A DNA stretch of 64,000 bases, taken from Nereocystis luetkeana (Eukaryota > Sar > Phaeophyceae > Laminariales > Laminariaceae). The translations under genes were made by a program, and so were the position numbers. The notes below the pieces were generated by a model that saw nothing but the letters and a program-made list of their open reading frames with translations, did not search any database and was not told the DNA's origin. The DNA is taken from assembly GCA_031213475.1 (NCBI GenBank), contig JARUPZ010000002.1, forward strand, positions 7,452,330 through 7,516,329, read 5' to 3'. Positions 47,749 to 60,129 of the stretch are shown here, piece by piece (the first letter of the stretch is position 1; every line of letters begins with the position of its first letter).

Positions 47749-50700
47749 TTAGAGCAGCGGCAGAATGAGGGGCGCGCTTTTTGCCCACGTCTCTTCGCCG
47801 ATGGAGCTCGACAGCTTGTCGACCTGCGACTGCCTGAGGACATCAAAGCATTCCAATGACGGTGGCAGTAGCGGCAGCGGCGGTGGCGGTCGTAAGGAAG
47901 GAGGGAGGCTGAGGGGGTATTCATGTCATGCATGGTCGTAGTCGTATGACCACACACCCTCGTATCCCTAAAATGACGAGATGGAGCACATCGGGTGTTC
48001 ACCGACCAGGCAGATATTGCTTGAGGTACGATAGGGGGGAGGGATGCGGACGCCACTCGTGAGAGCAGCGACTGTTACCGCTGCGCCGCACGTATAGCTA
48101 AGCTACACACATTTGTACAGAGTACTCGCGGCACAAATATCGGCCAAAACGGAAAGCGTCAGCGGCCATGTCGGGCCACGCTTGCTTTGTGTCACGTACG
48201 GAGTTGTTGCGAAGCTGGCTGGCTGGCTGGCTGGCTTTCCCTAGCGGAGAACGAAAACAAAGAAGCCACTATCCCTCCGTTGTCGTAATCGATGCATTTC
48301 CCGTTCTACACCAAAACCAACGAATCAGCCTGACGAACGAATAGCATGAGTGGGCGGCGACCGCTGCTTTCCCCCCCCCTTCTCGATCGCGGCCTTAACC
48401 ATCCAACTTCCGCGAAAACCATCCCACACTAGTAATTCCAAGTAGGTTTCCCTCCAAAACGCGGGTGCAGTGATAAAAGGGCTAAAAAAGAGGGTAGTAA
48501 AAAACGACGCGTTTCATTTTTGCGCGTACAAAATGACGGCATCGTACCATAGTTACATTCCTGGCGGACAGCGGTTCTCAATCAGACGTCAATCGGGCGG
48601 AATTCGCGCGAGTATGAACATTATCAAAAGTGCCGCAGTCGGCTGTTCGCTATGAAGGGCCAAAATATGTCAGGGGTCAGGAGACACGTCAAGCAAGGAA
48701 AACCGTGCGCTGTCGAGGGTGTAGCGCCGTGTCTTCCACACCACGTATAGCCTACTGGTACTGTAGTAGTTTGGTGTCAATCAAGGAAAGAATAAGGGCA
48801 AACTTGTTGTCGAATGGAGTGGTGATAATGCTGTCTCCTGACATCTTTGATGGGGGCTGTGTGCCGTCCGCTGGTCGGAGGCTCACTTGCAAGGGTCGGT
48901 GGTGACGACGAAGTCCACATGGGAGGGGTCCTCGATAGGGTTCTGAAGGATGGCGTGGATCGACACGCCGTTGTCCGCCGCCAGCTCGCCCACTCGCTTG
49001 ATGATGCCGAGGTCATCCCTGCCACCGCCGCCGATCGGTTGGTCGGTTCGTTAGTTGGTTGGCCGATCGGTTGTTTTGTTGGATATGTCGGTTGAGTAGT
49101 TGATTTGGTTAGTTGGTTGGTTTGGTTGGATGTTGGTTGGGTTTCCGGACCCATCAACACAGACGAGAGGGGAGAGGGAACAGATGAGAGAGGAGGGAGG
49201 AAACGCAAGAGATAAGATATAACAAGAAACGGAAGGAGATGATAAAAAACGAAGCAGGTAGAGGAAGAGAGGGAAGAGATAAGGCAGGAAGTATGCCATC
49301 GGCGGTCGGCGGAAGCAAAGACAAAAAAAAAAATTCGGGAGACTCTCTGTCTCGATGCAATCAAGTAAACGTGGGTTTCTGGCCGCGGCAGATGCGGTAA
49401 GCTACCAGACAAAAATATAAACTAAGCAGTCTCCGCCGCGGGATTTGGTACATGCAAGAACAGCTAGATGGCTGCGGGCTGCTCCTGCCCCACTAAAGCC
49501 CCGCAAGTCCCCAAAATGTTTGTTGTTCAACTCGACCAGACGATTGCCTCCACCCACGCGGCGAACTCTAGGCGGTGGGAAGAACCAGCCGAACATATAC
49601 ACCGCAGGAACGGCCGCCGGTTATCGACAACCTTTCCCCTCCTGTTTACCTTCGCCCGGTGGGCGCGCTCGTGGCTTGATCACGGCAGCGCTAAATCTAG
49701 ACATCGTCTCCAGAAAGAAAATACGAACTATATTTTTCGCCCCTCTATAACCCTGTTTTGCCTCATGCTCGGAGTAGGAGACCACGCCGCCCGAGATACG
49801 CGCGAAAACCAGCCACCCTACTAATGCTGTCATCGAATAGGACACCCAATAGTTAGGACGGCGTTTCGTGGGGATGACAACATCGGGGGGGGGAAAGGCA
49901 AAAAAAAAAGAAGATAAGACCCCACCCCCTCTTACTGGCACGTGATGCGCATGTAAAAGGCAGCCGTGAAGTCCGTCTCCAGCTCCCACTCCTGAAAAAT
50001 CGATCAATGCGCAGCACACACGCAGCACCCAAATACGCGTCGATACAGCGAGAGCAGGGTTGGGTTGGATCGGGTTAAGTGACGCCTACACCTTTAAACA
50101 CGCAAAAGGTTGCCCCGGATGTGCTCGTCGCGCGTTAACCTCCACGTCACGCCAGCGACCGCTACCCGGCCGAGTGAGCGAGAGCCCCCCTCCCGCCCCC
50201 TCCCCCCCCAAAATAAACTCCTCGGCGCTCGTCCAACAATCTCTCACACCAGCAAGTGGCCCGTCGTACGAAACCAATCGCACCATGTCCCCTATTATTT
50301 TGTATGCGTTAACCGACGGACACAGACCAATTCTCCCAAAACAAAGCCCGTTGTGGCAAGCGCGAAGTCCGGTACTAAGGATACACGCTTGCGTCATCCA
50401 TACGCGTTTCATGCGTTTGTCAACAGCGAGCGATAAACGATCGGAGGATCGCGAAGTGAGCATGGCGGCGCAGGCGCACGCTCGCAGAAAGTATGGACTG
50501 GAGGAGGAGGTGGGGGGGGAGAGTGTACTCGATATCATGCATGGCCGTAGTCGTCATCGCCATAGACTCTCGCATCCCTGCAACGCTGTGACGGAGCATG
50601 TCGGGTTTTCACCGACCAGGAAGGCATTGCTTGCACCAAGCGCGAAGCGCCGTGAAGTGTTTGGCGAGTCGCATGAAGGGTGAGCCGAGTCGATTAAAGG

Positions 50701-53700
50701 GCCGCTTGTGGGGCGGACTTGCATATTGATGACAGGTTCAACGAGTTACTTTCTTTTCCGGTGTGGCCACTTCCAGAGACAGCAATGGGAGTACTACTGT
50801 ATGTAACTGCCTCTTGGGTGCCTTACCATAAGCACCATCAGGTACGTGATACGATCATTCCCTTTGTGCGGAGTAAAGGTTCTCCAGATGGCACAATTGA
50901 TCTACCTCGACCACCAGCTGTGACTGGCCGCCGAAAAAAGCAAAAGCAAAAACGATACCCTGGTTGTCTTAGCTCGAGTAGTGAGCGGCATGTTCTACCG
51001 GTGTCGTTGCCAACCGAACCCAGCCCAACCTATACATCATGTAAAATATATAGGGGGGGGAGGGCACAACTCCCGGCTGTCAACTTATTTCTCCTCCCTC
51101 CCAACCTCTCGGGCTCTATCGAAGTTGAGCCGCCTCGATTCTCTTCATCTTCCTCCTCGATGCACAAGCCACGGGAGTCAAGCGTTCCATGACCATGGTC
51201 AAAACGTACCTTGTCGAAGGGGAAGGGGGTTCCGACCTTGCCCACCCCGAGGCGAACGAGGTCGTTGACCACCGAGTTAGCCGTGGGGTACCGCCCCGCG
51301 CCGGGTCCGGAGAACGACGTAGTACCCATGTTCTGCGAAGCAAACGCAAGAAAAAAAAACGACAGAGGGAAAGGGTCGGCGGATCGGTGGGGGGGGTGGG
51401 CGGCGGCGGTGGCGGTCATGAGGCAGGGGAGGAGGAGAGAGCGAGGGTCATACACCCCGTGCGACAAGCCAATGAGCGTGCGGTTTCATTGCATGGACCT
51501 GCCTCGTGTTTATTATCAACACAGTACGTAGTAGTGTGGTGTTCGTAGCGTATTGGGAGGGAGGAAAGGGGGGGGGGGGGGGCGGAGAGAGGCGCCGCCG
51601 CGAGACCCTCTGACAGACGGCGTAACGCACATAAAGAGTGCAATTGACGCATTCATTCCCTAACCGCTTAACCTAGCAAGAAAAGCGGAGACGCGAATGC
51701 CTGATCGGCCGGCCGATCGACCCACCGACGGCGAAGGTGTCGGGTTGAAAAATTGAAACAGCCGCGGCAACGAAAGAAGAAGAGGGAGGGGGAGGGGAAG
51801 GAGAAGGCGAAGGCAAAAAGACCGCCGCACACCCCCGTCGAATACAGTACAGCACACAGCGCAGCCCAACATAGCCCAGCCCCGCACTGTACCTTGGAGT
51901 TGACGGCGACGATGTTGCCCGCTCCTCTGGCGGAGGCGATGGGGTGATTGAGCGGAACCAGGACGGGGGACACGAAAACCGACAACTTATCGCCGTTCGT
52001 GGAGACCATGGCCGTGCCCAACAGCTTGATCGTCGACCGCATCATCTTTGCGTACTCGAAATCCACCTTTGAGAGGTCGGAGATGCCCTGGCAGGGCACC
52101 TACTCAGTCGCCGAACAGGGTTCAAGGTACACAAGAGATTGAGGAAGGGGGTGAACGGGGCGGTCGAGTTCCAGAAGGGATCGGGGGGGGGGGGGGGGGG
52201 TCAACATTGTGTGCGTGACAAAGCAGTCGGGAAGGGGTCGGCGTACACGTTATATTGATGACGCTTGGTCCACATTGCCGCCACCACACGAATCGGTTTA
52301 ACCGAAGCAAGGCGTCTCCACGTACGCAACGCGGCGCAACGCCATTCCCGGTTCGGAGTTTTTTCGGTTTCCGCGTCCATTCGAACACATCGACTACGGG
52401 AAACACCTTGTTCATCTTTAGGCAAAGCGCCAGAAGAAGAGACGGGGATATAAATATACAGACAGGCATGCATCCAAGCATCCAGGCATCAAGGGAGGCG
52501 AGACGAAACAAAACAGAGAGACACAATCAGACAGACGGAAAGACACACACATAGAGATAAGACCCTCAGATAAAACGCCTTCCAGCCGCAAACTCTCTTA
52601 CCGAGGATGACGACACCGTTGCGCCGAAGGCAAGCTTGGTGAGAAGGGAGATCTTTGCCTGGACGTCGAGTCCCTCCACGTCCGCCGTGGGGTCCGCTAA
52701 GGTTCATGTCAGGAGCGACCGACGGAAGGCGGCGGCGGGTGAGGCAACAACGTACATAAAACGATGGTACACAACACGGAAAAGGGTAGGGGCCGCGTTT
52801 TGCTGTCACGAGAAGCAAGGAAAAACGTTTTTAAGGGCACAAGAAGGGGTGACGACTATAAATAGCACTTTTTGCGATCTGACCTACGACCCGACAAAGC
52901 CAGCAAGCCAGGCAAAGAGACACGCCGCTAGACAGACAGGCAGGCTGGCACAGCCACGCGCCGCAACGCCATCAGAGCCGTGGAGTCTCGCCACCCGTAT
53001 GCGGTAGACCTCTTGATGACTGCTGTGAATGGTGAGCATCGCAGCCCTCGACGCTGCTGCAGGAGGCCTACCGTGTCTACCGTTCACTATCGCATACAGT
53101 GCAAATCGACGCTAGTCGACGAGGGAAGAACAGGCTGAATTCTTCTCGCCAAAAAAACGCAAGGCACGAACCGCAGTGAGGAGGAGGGAGAAGAGCCTGC
53201 CATGTGATCCCAGATCTGCCGTACGACTAAGAGGGAGAGAGAAAAGAGAAGGGCGTAAAAAAAAAATGGAGTGGAAAAAAGTCAAGCGAAAACTCTTACC
53301 CTCTGCGTAGCCCAAGTCCTGGGCCTCCTTGAGGACGTCGCCGTAGTCGGCGCCCTCCCCCTCCATCTTGGACAACATGAAGTTCGTCGTTCCGTTCATG
53401 ATACCGCACACCTGCATACAGAATGAATGGGACAAAAGAAATCGACGCACAAGCGAAGCGAAGCCGGTGAGCGAGTCACCCTCGACACGCACCCCTAGGT
53501 ACCACGTCTGTACCCGCTACAAATATACAGCAGGGCGAAAATGCTGTGCGTACCAGGGATGCACCATACGAGTACGTACAGCAGTGCGTGAATGCAGTTT
53601 CAACGTATCGCGTACGTCAAATACGTGATACTAGGTTTACCAGGCATACTGCTGTACCTACTGTACGCATGTACAACATTTGAATGCTGTGCGTACAAGG

Positions 53701-56700
53701 ACGTAAATACGTAGATACTGCAAGTGCCGCACGTTAATACCGCACGTACAATGTGGTCACTGTGCCACCGGGGGGCGGGGGGCGCGGCGGCCGGCCCTTT
53801 GCCTCGTGAAGCCAGCCCTGCCACGTACGTAGGCAACAGTCAACCCGTCCCGAAAACGTTTTGCCCAAAAGTAGCCGAAATCGTCACCTTTAGGATCTTG
53901 TCCCCCAAGTAGTCGTTCTGCAGGGTGGCGATGATAGGGATACCTGTGTTAAATAAACGCGAAAAGCGCCACGACAGCACGTAGCAACGGACGGAGCGCC
54001 ACGGCATGGCGTGCAGAGCGCGGGGGGGAAGGGGGGAAGAGATGTAGTAGCCGCCAAGCGTACTGCTTTAGTGAGGGATACGGTCGTAAGCGCGAACGCT
54101 CGAAATGATGGGGGGACGGCACAGCGGCTGCCGCCATTCTAGTGACGACGTTGAGCTTTCCGGCTGCAAGCGGACGGGTGTGTGCGGGTTCGCAACACCA
54201 GCATCGCTAAACAGACACGCCTCTGCAGCTCTGCAAAGCGAAAATCATATAGCGTACACCCACTATTTGCAAGCAACCAAGCAACCAAGGAAAAGGACGC
54301 AAAATAGCACGGGGGATACTATCCTATAAAGTAGTTCTCCACAACAAAAACAGCGGGGTTTAACACAAACGGCGTTTCTCGGAATTCCGCTTGAAGGCGA
54401 CCCTCCTTCCAACACGCCACCCATCCGCCTATGTAGAAAGACCACCACGCGCGGTCCCGCCGCCGCCATTACCGCTCCCATATACCGTCTCTCTCGCACC
54501 CCACCGCGCGTTCCTAAACGCTCGCTCCTTTTTTACTGCGACGAAGGAGCGCGCGCAACCTGAGGCAACCACCCACCGAAGTGAGCTCACGCTGGCGCGG
54601 GACTCAAAAACAACGTAAAAGAGACCTGTGCTACCACAAAGGTATGTACCTGGTAGCACTTTTGAGGCAAAACAATTCTGGCTGGCGGGGTTCCCTAACC
54701 CCAGCGGGGTTCCTTAACCCCATCAGCACCGCACTCCCATTGTGGGGACAAACCCTTTGAATTCTATGTAGTTTGCCCCCAAAATGGGACTGCGGTTTTG
54801 AAAGGGTTAAGTGCAATGAGGAAGTGCGTGACCAATATCGTCGGGATTCCGCAATCATGTTTCACTGTATTATTCAGTGCATACCTAGTGTAGGCCATGG
54901 GATTGTCCATCTTGATGGGATAAAAAAAAAGAGAGATAGAGGAGAGCATATATACTATAAACAAGTGAGGAGAGCCTCAGAAAAACTTGGAGCTATCCTT
55001 GCGAGGCAAACACTAGGAGCTACCCCTATGAAGCAAACACTATTAATAGGAGCTACCCTTATGAGGCAGACATTAGGAGCTACCCTTGCAAGGCAAACCC
55101 TAGGGAATTTCGCTTGTAAGGCAAACACTAGGAGCTACCCTCATGGTGCAAACACGCGTCAAGAGCTCTCACCCCCGCATACCGCAGCCTCGTATCCGAA
55201 TGTTACACCAGGGTGTTCCTTGAGCAGCTCCTGGATCTCGGCAAGGTAGGTCGCGACGAGGGCCTTGTTTGCCGTGATGACGTGCTTGTTTCGACGGATG
55301 GCTCCGAACACCACCTGCTCGATGGTCGACGGTCCGTGGTCGGCGGTAGCGGTTTCATCCAGCTAGAACAACTGCAAGGGTGTTTTGGAGGGGACAAAAC
55401 TGCTTGGAAACAATGCACCTTTTGTTTCTCGCAGAAGGTCAGGGGTGCACGACAAAAAGGGAAAAAACGACACACACACTCCTAAAAAAGGTCAAAATGA
55501 AAGACAAACCAGTGCGGAAGGATTTCTGGATGAAGTGACAAGACTTCAAACTTTTTTTCTTCATGAAGCTAGTTTTACTTGGAATATTTTGGTATACCCC
55601 CCCCTGTCTAGGTCTCGAAAAAGGGTACGTAGTGGTGTGTCCCCGAATTTTTGTTTACGTGCACCCCTTCAACTAAGAGTAGTGTTATTAATAGTATACA
55701 CTCCAGCGCTTGCGAACGAGCAGTGGTAAGGCACCTTCCAGCAACGAACGTGTAACTGATGATAACATCAACTCCTCACAACTTCTATCGGCTGCTGCCC
55801 GCTGGAGAAGCAGCCGCGGCACGGCCAGTTCCATCAGCGCATGCGAGAGAACATCACCAAACAAAACAAAACAAAACAAAACACTACAGGCCTTCCCTCG
55901 TGCCTCGCTGTGATGCTACACCCAGGTGGACTTGTCGGGAGGGGGGGGGGTCGTCACGGTGCCGTGCTGTTTTATCACACCGTGGGGAGATCGCAAGCCC
56001 AACCGTACCCGCGGCACCGCCTTATACACGCCGTCAAACGCGCAAAGACCGCAAGGGTGGAGGCACTCGCCGCGCATCCCCCCGACACGAAATAAAAATA
56101 AACAGATACACACGAACACAATCCCCTAAACCCCGTGCTCCGTCTCGAAAGGGATGCGTGGTCAATGGTAAAATGACGATGGCAAGCAATAACTGAGTAC
56201 GCCCGCCCCCTGCGCCCGGAAAGCGCTGGAGAGCTGCCCTCATATCACCCTTGTCCTACTCGCTGGTGTAGCGATCTCTGCGTGCTTGCGTGGCACGGTC
56301 GCGCGAGTCCGTGGAGAGGTTACTCACATCCTTCGCGTCGGTGACGCCTCCCATCAGCTCCACCACGCAGTTGATCGAGTCGTCGTTCAGGATCGCGTCG
56401 TAGTCTGTCACCACCTTCACATACATACATACATACATACATACACACGAGGTAATCGCACAACTTAGAAAACGCGGCAAAGCACATCACACGAAGCGGA
56501 GCGCGCGCCTGTCAAAAGCAAAGTCCTACAAAAAAAATAGCCGCTCCGACACCTAGCTACTGGCCGCTGCACGCAGCTCCAGTTTTTGGTCTGCCTTCCC
56601 GAACAGCTGGACTTATTCTACCTCGTGTACACTGCTGTACGGTCGGCGTCCCTGCGATGACGGCATGAACCCACGGGGTTTCCAGCCCCAAGCGCAGGAA

Positions 56701-59700
56701 GGCTTTTCTTGCGCCTTCTCCGCAGAGTGCAGACCTTTTTCGCCCGACAATGAGCATCGACTGAGCACTAAGCAAGCGTTTGCTTCGGGCGGGAGCTGTG
56801 TACATCTACGGGTACCCTGGGCTACGTGGAAAAGAGAAGGACGGCTAGGCCTCCCTCATTCCGGTACTCCACCCCAACCATTCGAGCTCTGATGTCTGTG
56901 AGCGAGCACTAGCGGAGAAACCTTCTTGTCTAGACAAATCACACCAACGAAACAAAAATTACACCTACGGACTCGTACTCGTGTAAAGTACGCCGGTTCG
57001 GCTCACCTCCGTTTTCGACTCCACCTTGAAGTCTCGGGTTTTCTTGATGTCGCGGACGCAAATCTTTACGATTTCTGCTTCACAGCCTAGCCCCTGGAAA
57101 AATGTCTTCTTGTCCTGAAAGAAAAACATAAGTCGGGGGAGAAGCGGGCCAGTGGCGGGGGGGGGGAGCAGGAGAACGGTGTCCAGAAATTGCTGTATGT
57201 AGCGAAGCCGTGCTTTCGGTGCTGTCGTCGTTTTTTTCACGCCCACTCTTCCTATTCCGCGACGGTGGATCGATTGACAGATAGCGTAGCCTGGTCGGGC
57301 GCAATCTGACCCTCGTCCAGCAAGGAAGCCAACGACAAGGCAGATGGGGAAGCAGGCCGGCTCGCGACCCCGCGCGCAACTGGCAGCCCTGCACACCCCC
57401 CCCCCTTCCTTCGGGATGGACTGCATCCTGTGGAGAGCTAAAACAAGGGCTACATGCTGCCTGTCTGTCTGCCTGTCTATCGAGCCATCTTTTGGTCGGA
57501 ATATTGGTTGTCGATGCTTGACGGAGTATGCGGAGGACATCACGATACGCTTACAGCGTTGGCCGCCCGGCCGGTGCATCAAGTTTCGATTGGACGGGCG
57601 GGACGAAGAAACAAATTTTACTTGTACTCGTACGACGTATTCGTACATGCTCATTCATTTATACACTCTCGCACGTGTTCTCGAAAAATTCAAAGCCAAA
57701 AAATGAAAGCCACAAAATGAAAGGAATACTTTTCATGATAAATATGCCAGGTCCAGCCTCAAGATCCGAAAACCAACGAAAAAATAATACGAGTGTCTGC
57801 GCATAATGTTTTCGTTCATCAAGGATGTCCGTCGGGGAAATAATCATATTGGAAAACCTTCCGCCATGCGCATAATGGGAGACGAAAAAAGCCAAATATT
57901 GGATTCTTATGTTGGAAATAAAACATTTGTAGCAGCGGCAGCACTTTCAAGACCAGACGAGCAGAACAGCAGTCGTGCAAGCAGCAGTAGTACCTGACTG
58001 CAGCAGCAGTAGCAACAGCAGCAAGCAGCACCAAGCACCAACAGAACAAGCAGAAGTGCGGTCCTTCTTCTTCGCTGTCCTCTCTGCCCGAAAAGGGGTT
58101 GTAGTCGCAAAGATCAGGAGCGTGGCGGCAGGGATGCACCCGCTTGCAGCAGCAGCAGCAAGTAGCAGCAGCGCCTGCAACAGCGCTTGCAGCAGCGCTT
58201 GCTTGAGGCGGCTCTCTTGCTTGCAGCAGCGCAGCAGCGCTTGTTTACCGCAGTGCTTGCTTGCCGCAGCGCTTGTAGCAACAGCGCTACAGCAAACAGC
58301 ATACATACTTGTAGCAGCAGCACACTACATACAGTAGCAGAGTCCGTGACGTGCAGCAGCAGCAGAGCAGCTGCAGGAGCACCTACCTATCTACTGCAGC
58401 AGCAGGCAGCAGAGGCATGCTGCAGCAGCGGCAGCAACTCTTCTCGCGAAACCCCGCCGGTAGCAGACTTGGACCGAGGCCATTCTCGGGGCAAGCTTGG
58501 CCATTCCAAAGCGTCGGAGAGCTTTCGGCCAACAGAATGCAGCGGTAGGATCTCATATCCAACGCAAACATGGCTCACTGCGTATTAATAGTAAACATGC
58601 TATCCAAAAATGCGTGAGTTCGACATTTTTGAGAAAATTTGATTGACTTTTTGACTATTAATAGATGAGCAAAATTTGTAATATTTTTTTCTTTCGCGCA
58701 GACACTTCTCAATGAAATCACCCATACTCGGGCCGGTACTACATACAGCAGTACTACACAGCAGATCAACCCGCCAGGAGCGAGCGTGTCCACGCACTTC
58801 ACACCACGAGTTGGCTGTGAAAGGGAGTTGCTGTAGGGGGGTTGGTGCTCTGCACAGCAGTAGTACTTGCTTAACACGTGCTCGAGCACTCAAGTGTCCT
58901 CCAAATGTGTCATTTTGCACAGCATATCAGACTGACAGACAAGAGCGCCCGTGGTCGTACTCGTATAAACTCGCATGTGCTTGCACTCGTACACACTCTC
59001 GTATGTGCTCTTGCTCGTACAGCAAAGCTTGAGCCCGAGCTGCAGCTACTGCCTCAAATGCTGTGTGCAGCTTGTTTCCTCATACACTCACTTTTGTGCT
59101 CAAAACAGGCCAAATACTGACCTAGCACGCGTACTGGTACTCTTATATACGTACTCGTATGTGCCTGTACTCGCATACATACTCGTATGTGCTCGTACTC
59201 GTATAACAACGCTCGAGCCCGGGATGAAGCTACAGCTGTAACTGCTGTGTGCAGCTCGTTTCCTCATGCACTCACCTTAGTGCTTGAAAAGTGTCATACC
59301 AGGTATATTTTTTTCACGAAAAAAGGAGCCAATTTTTTTCAAGTCATTCCGTGTGTACATGTACGACTTCTCCATACGAACAATACCAAGATTCAAAGAA
59401 AAGCTTGAGAGCGCGTACTCGTACTCGTCTATGATCGTATGTCTTTGTACTCGTATGTGCTTGTACTCGTATACATAGTCGTATGTACTTGTACTCGTAT
59501 GCATACTCATATGTGCTATTGCTCGTACATCAACGCTCGAGTCGGGGCTGCAGCTACTGCTGCAAGTGCTGTGTGCGGCTTGTTTTTTCATACGTTGTGC
59601 TCATAGAACGTGCTGAAAAAAAATCAAGAAAACAATAGATGCCAATTGGTCTAAAAGTCGGTTTACGTACATTTACGCGACCTTTTCATATCAAGATCCA

Positions 59701-60129
59701 AATAAAAGCTCGAGACTGTCGCCCAAAATACAAAATCGTGCCTACTTCTCGTTTGTTTCTTTCGGCCCACGCACGCGTTTTCGGTGAGTTATGCAACCGA
59801 AAACGAAAGGCAGGGGGCGTTGAAGCCGATCGTCGAAGAGAGCGCTCGAATAAATGAAAAATCCTCGCGAATTAGAGGTTCGAGTTTCCGATACTGAGGG
59901 CGGCATGTAAAAAAACTTATTGCAAATCCCTGTCTTCTCGTTGGTCGATTTATACATACATATTATGTATATGTGTATGTTTTGGTAATTTTCTGCTCAC
60001 CTGCTCGCATATTTCATACACGCCTCCGCCGACGGTCCCCCCGCCGAACATCCCCACCCTTAGCGGGCCTCCGATGGGCGACGGGCCGACCATGGTAGGC
60101 GCGGCCACCTCCGTTCCAGCGGTCACCAT
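47749..60129 (-). CDS. Homoserine dehydrogenase with ACT domain, twelve exons
   Basis: Exons are 60129-60001, 57114-57007, 56414-56328, 55362-55173, 53943-53888, 53411-53300, 52696-52602, 52099-51893, 51332-51210, 49991-49936, 49018-48887 and 47833-47749. All phases agree and the total is 460 codons with TAA. The enzyme reduces aspartate semialdehyde to homoserine with NAD(P)H, the branch point to threonine and methionine. Visible marks are the nucleotide loop GMFGGGTVGGG (26-36), VVELMGGVTDAKD, TANKALVA (Lys141), GYEAAVCGGIPII, VCGIMNGTTNFMLSKMEGEG (191-210) and LDVQAK with the catalytic Asp/Lys pair (238, 242). Then come PCQGISDLSKVDFEYAKMM and GPGAGRYPTANSVVND. Residues 370-459 form an ACT-type domain (FYMRITCQDDLGIIKRVGEL), the usual site of threonine feedback. 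No aspartokinase is fused. No targeting peptide is visible, but an acceptor 25 bases before the ATG could join an upstream exon. Confidence 0.93.
47915..48035 (+). repeat. Dispersed repeat family A, partial copy
   Basis: CATGCATGGTCGTAGTCGTA, CTCGTATCCCTA, GGAGCACATCGGGTG and TTCACCGACCAGGC occur in the same order as in 50525-50690. It lies just upstream of the last homoserine dehydrogenase exon, in the last intron. Confidence 0.65.
48395..48485. mobile_element. TTAA-type miniature element, copy 3
   Basis: It starts TTAACCATCCAACTTCCGCG, has AATTCCAAGTAGGTTTCCCT in the middle and ends GTGCAGTGATAAAAGGGCTAA. The right TTAA is changed to CTAA. The middle matches copy 2 (ATTCCAAGTAG). It lies in the last intron of homoserine dehydrogenase. 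Confidence 0.55.
49040..49145. repeat. GGTT/GGTC tetranucleotide-rich tract
   Basis: Irregular TTGGTTGG and TCGGTTGG units run for about 100 bases, starting 20 bases upstream of homoserine dehydrogenase exon 11 (in the intron on the coding strand). The coding strand reads as CCAA repeats. Confidence 0.7.
50525..50690 (+). repeat. Dispersed repeat family A, second long copy
   Basis: It matches the reverse complement of 13441-13690 over its whole length, including CATGCATGGCCGTAGTCGT, CTCGCATCCCTGC, CATGTCGGGTTTTCA and TTGCTTGCACCAAGCGCGAA. It lies in an intron of homoserine dehydrogenase. Confidence 0.7.
54714..54810. mobile_element. TTAA-flanked miniature inverted-repeat element, best copy
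   Basis: 97 bp run from TTAA (54714-54717) to TTAA (54807-54810). The left arm TTAACCCCATCAGCACCGCA continues CTCCCATTGTGGGGACAAA. The right arm is its inverse, TTTGCCCCCAAAATGGGACT then GCGGTTTTGAAAGGGTTAA. Each arm also has a small inner hairpin (CCCATTGTGGG, CCCAAAATGGG). It lies in an intron of homoserine dehydrogenase. TTAA flanks plus CCC-starting ends suggest piggyBac-type mobilisation. Confidence 0.7.
54985..55157. repeat. About 28-bp minisatellite, six units
   Basis: GGAGCTACCCTTATGAGGCA followed by AACACTA recurs about six times with changes. The array ends about 15 bases before homoserine dehydrogenase exon 4 ends on the coding strand, so it sits at the start of that intron. Confidence 0.8.
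56130..56190 (-). repeat. Dispersed repeat family A, end fragment
   Basis: GTGCTCCGTCTCGAAAGGGA, then GTGGTCAATGGT and GGCAAGCAA, match the right part of 13635-13690 nearly base for base. Only this end is present, in an intron of homoserine dehydrogenase. Confidence 0.65.
56418..56444. repeat. ATAC microsatellite next to a splice acceptor
   Basis: ACAT units repeated about six times lie four bases from the acceptor of homoserine dehydrogenase exon 3 (exon begins at 56414). On the coding strand they read TATG repeats, in the place of the polypyrimidine tract. Confidence 0.9.
57980..58440. repeat. CAG/GCA-rich low-complexity tract
   Basis: GCAGCAG and GCTTGCAGCAGC units recur for about 450 bases in the first intron of homoserine dehydrogenase. 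All frames stay open for long stretches, so the frames here are not evidence of coding. Confidence 0.8.
58950..59620. repeat. Three long imperfect repeats built on CTCGTACTCGTATGTG
   Basis: Copies lie at about 58950-59110, 59130-59290 and 59405-59620. Each has a block of GTACTCGTATGTGCT units, then GCTCGAGCC-like, GCTGCAGCTACTGCT and GCTGTGTGCAGCTTGTTTCC, and CATACACTCAC or a variant. They lie in the 2.9-kb first intron of homoserine dehydrogenase. Confidence 0.75.

Noticed and set aside
57947-58588. Ala/Ser/Gln/Leu-rich frames on both strands
   Set aside because: All come from the CAG/GCA-rich tract in the first intron of homoserine dehydrogenase.
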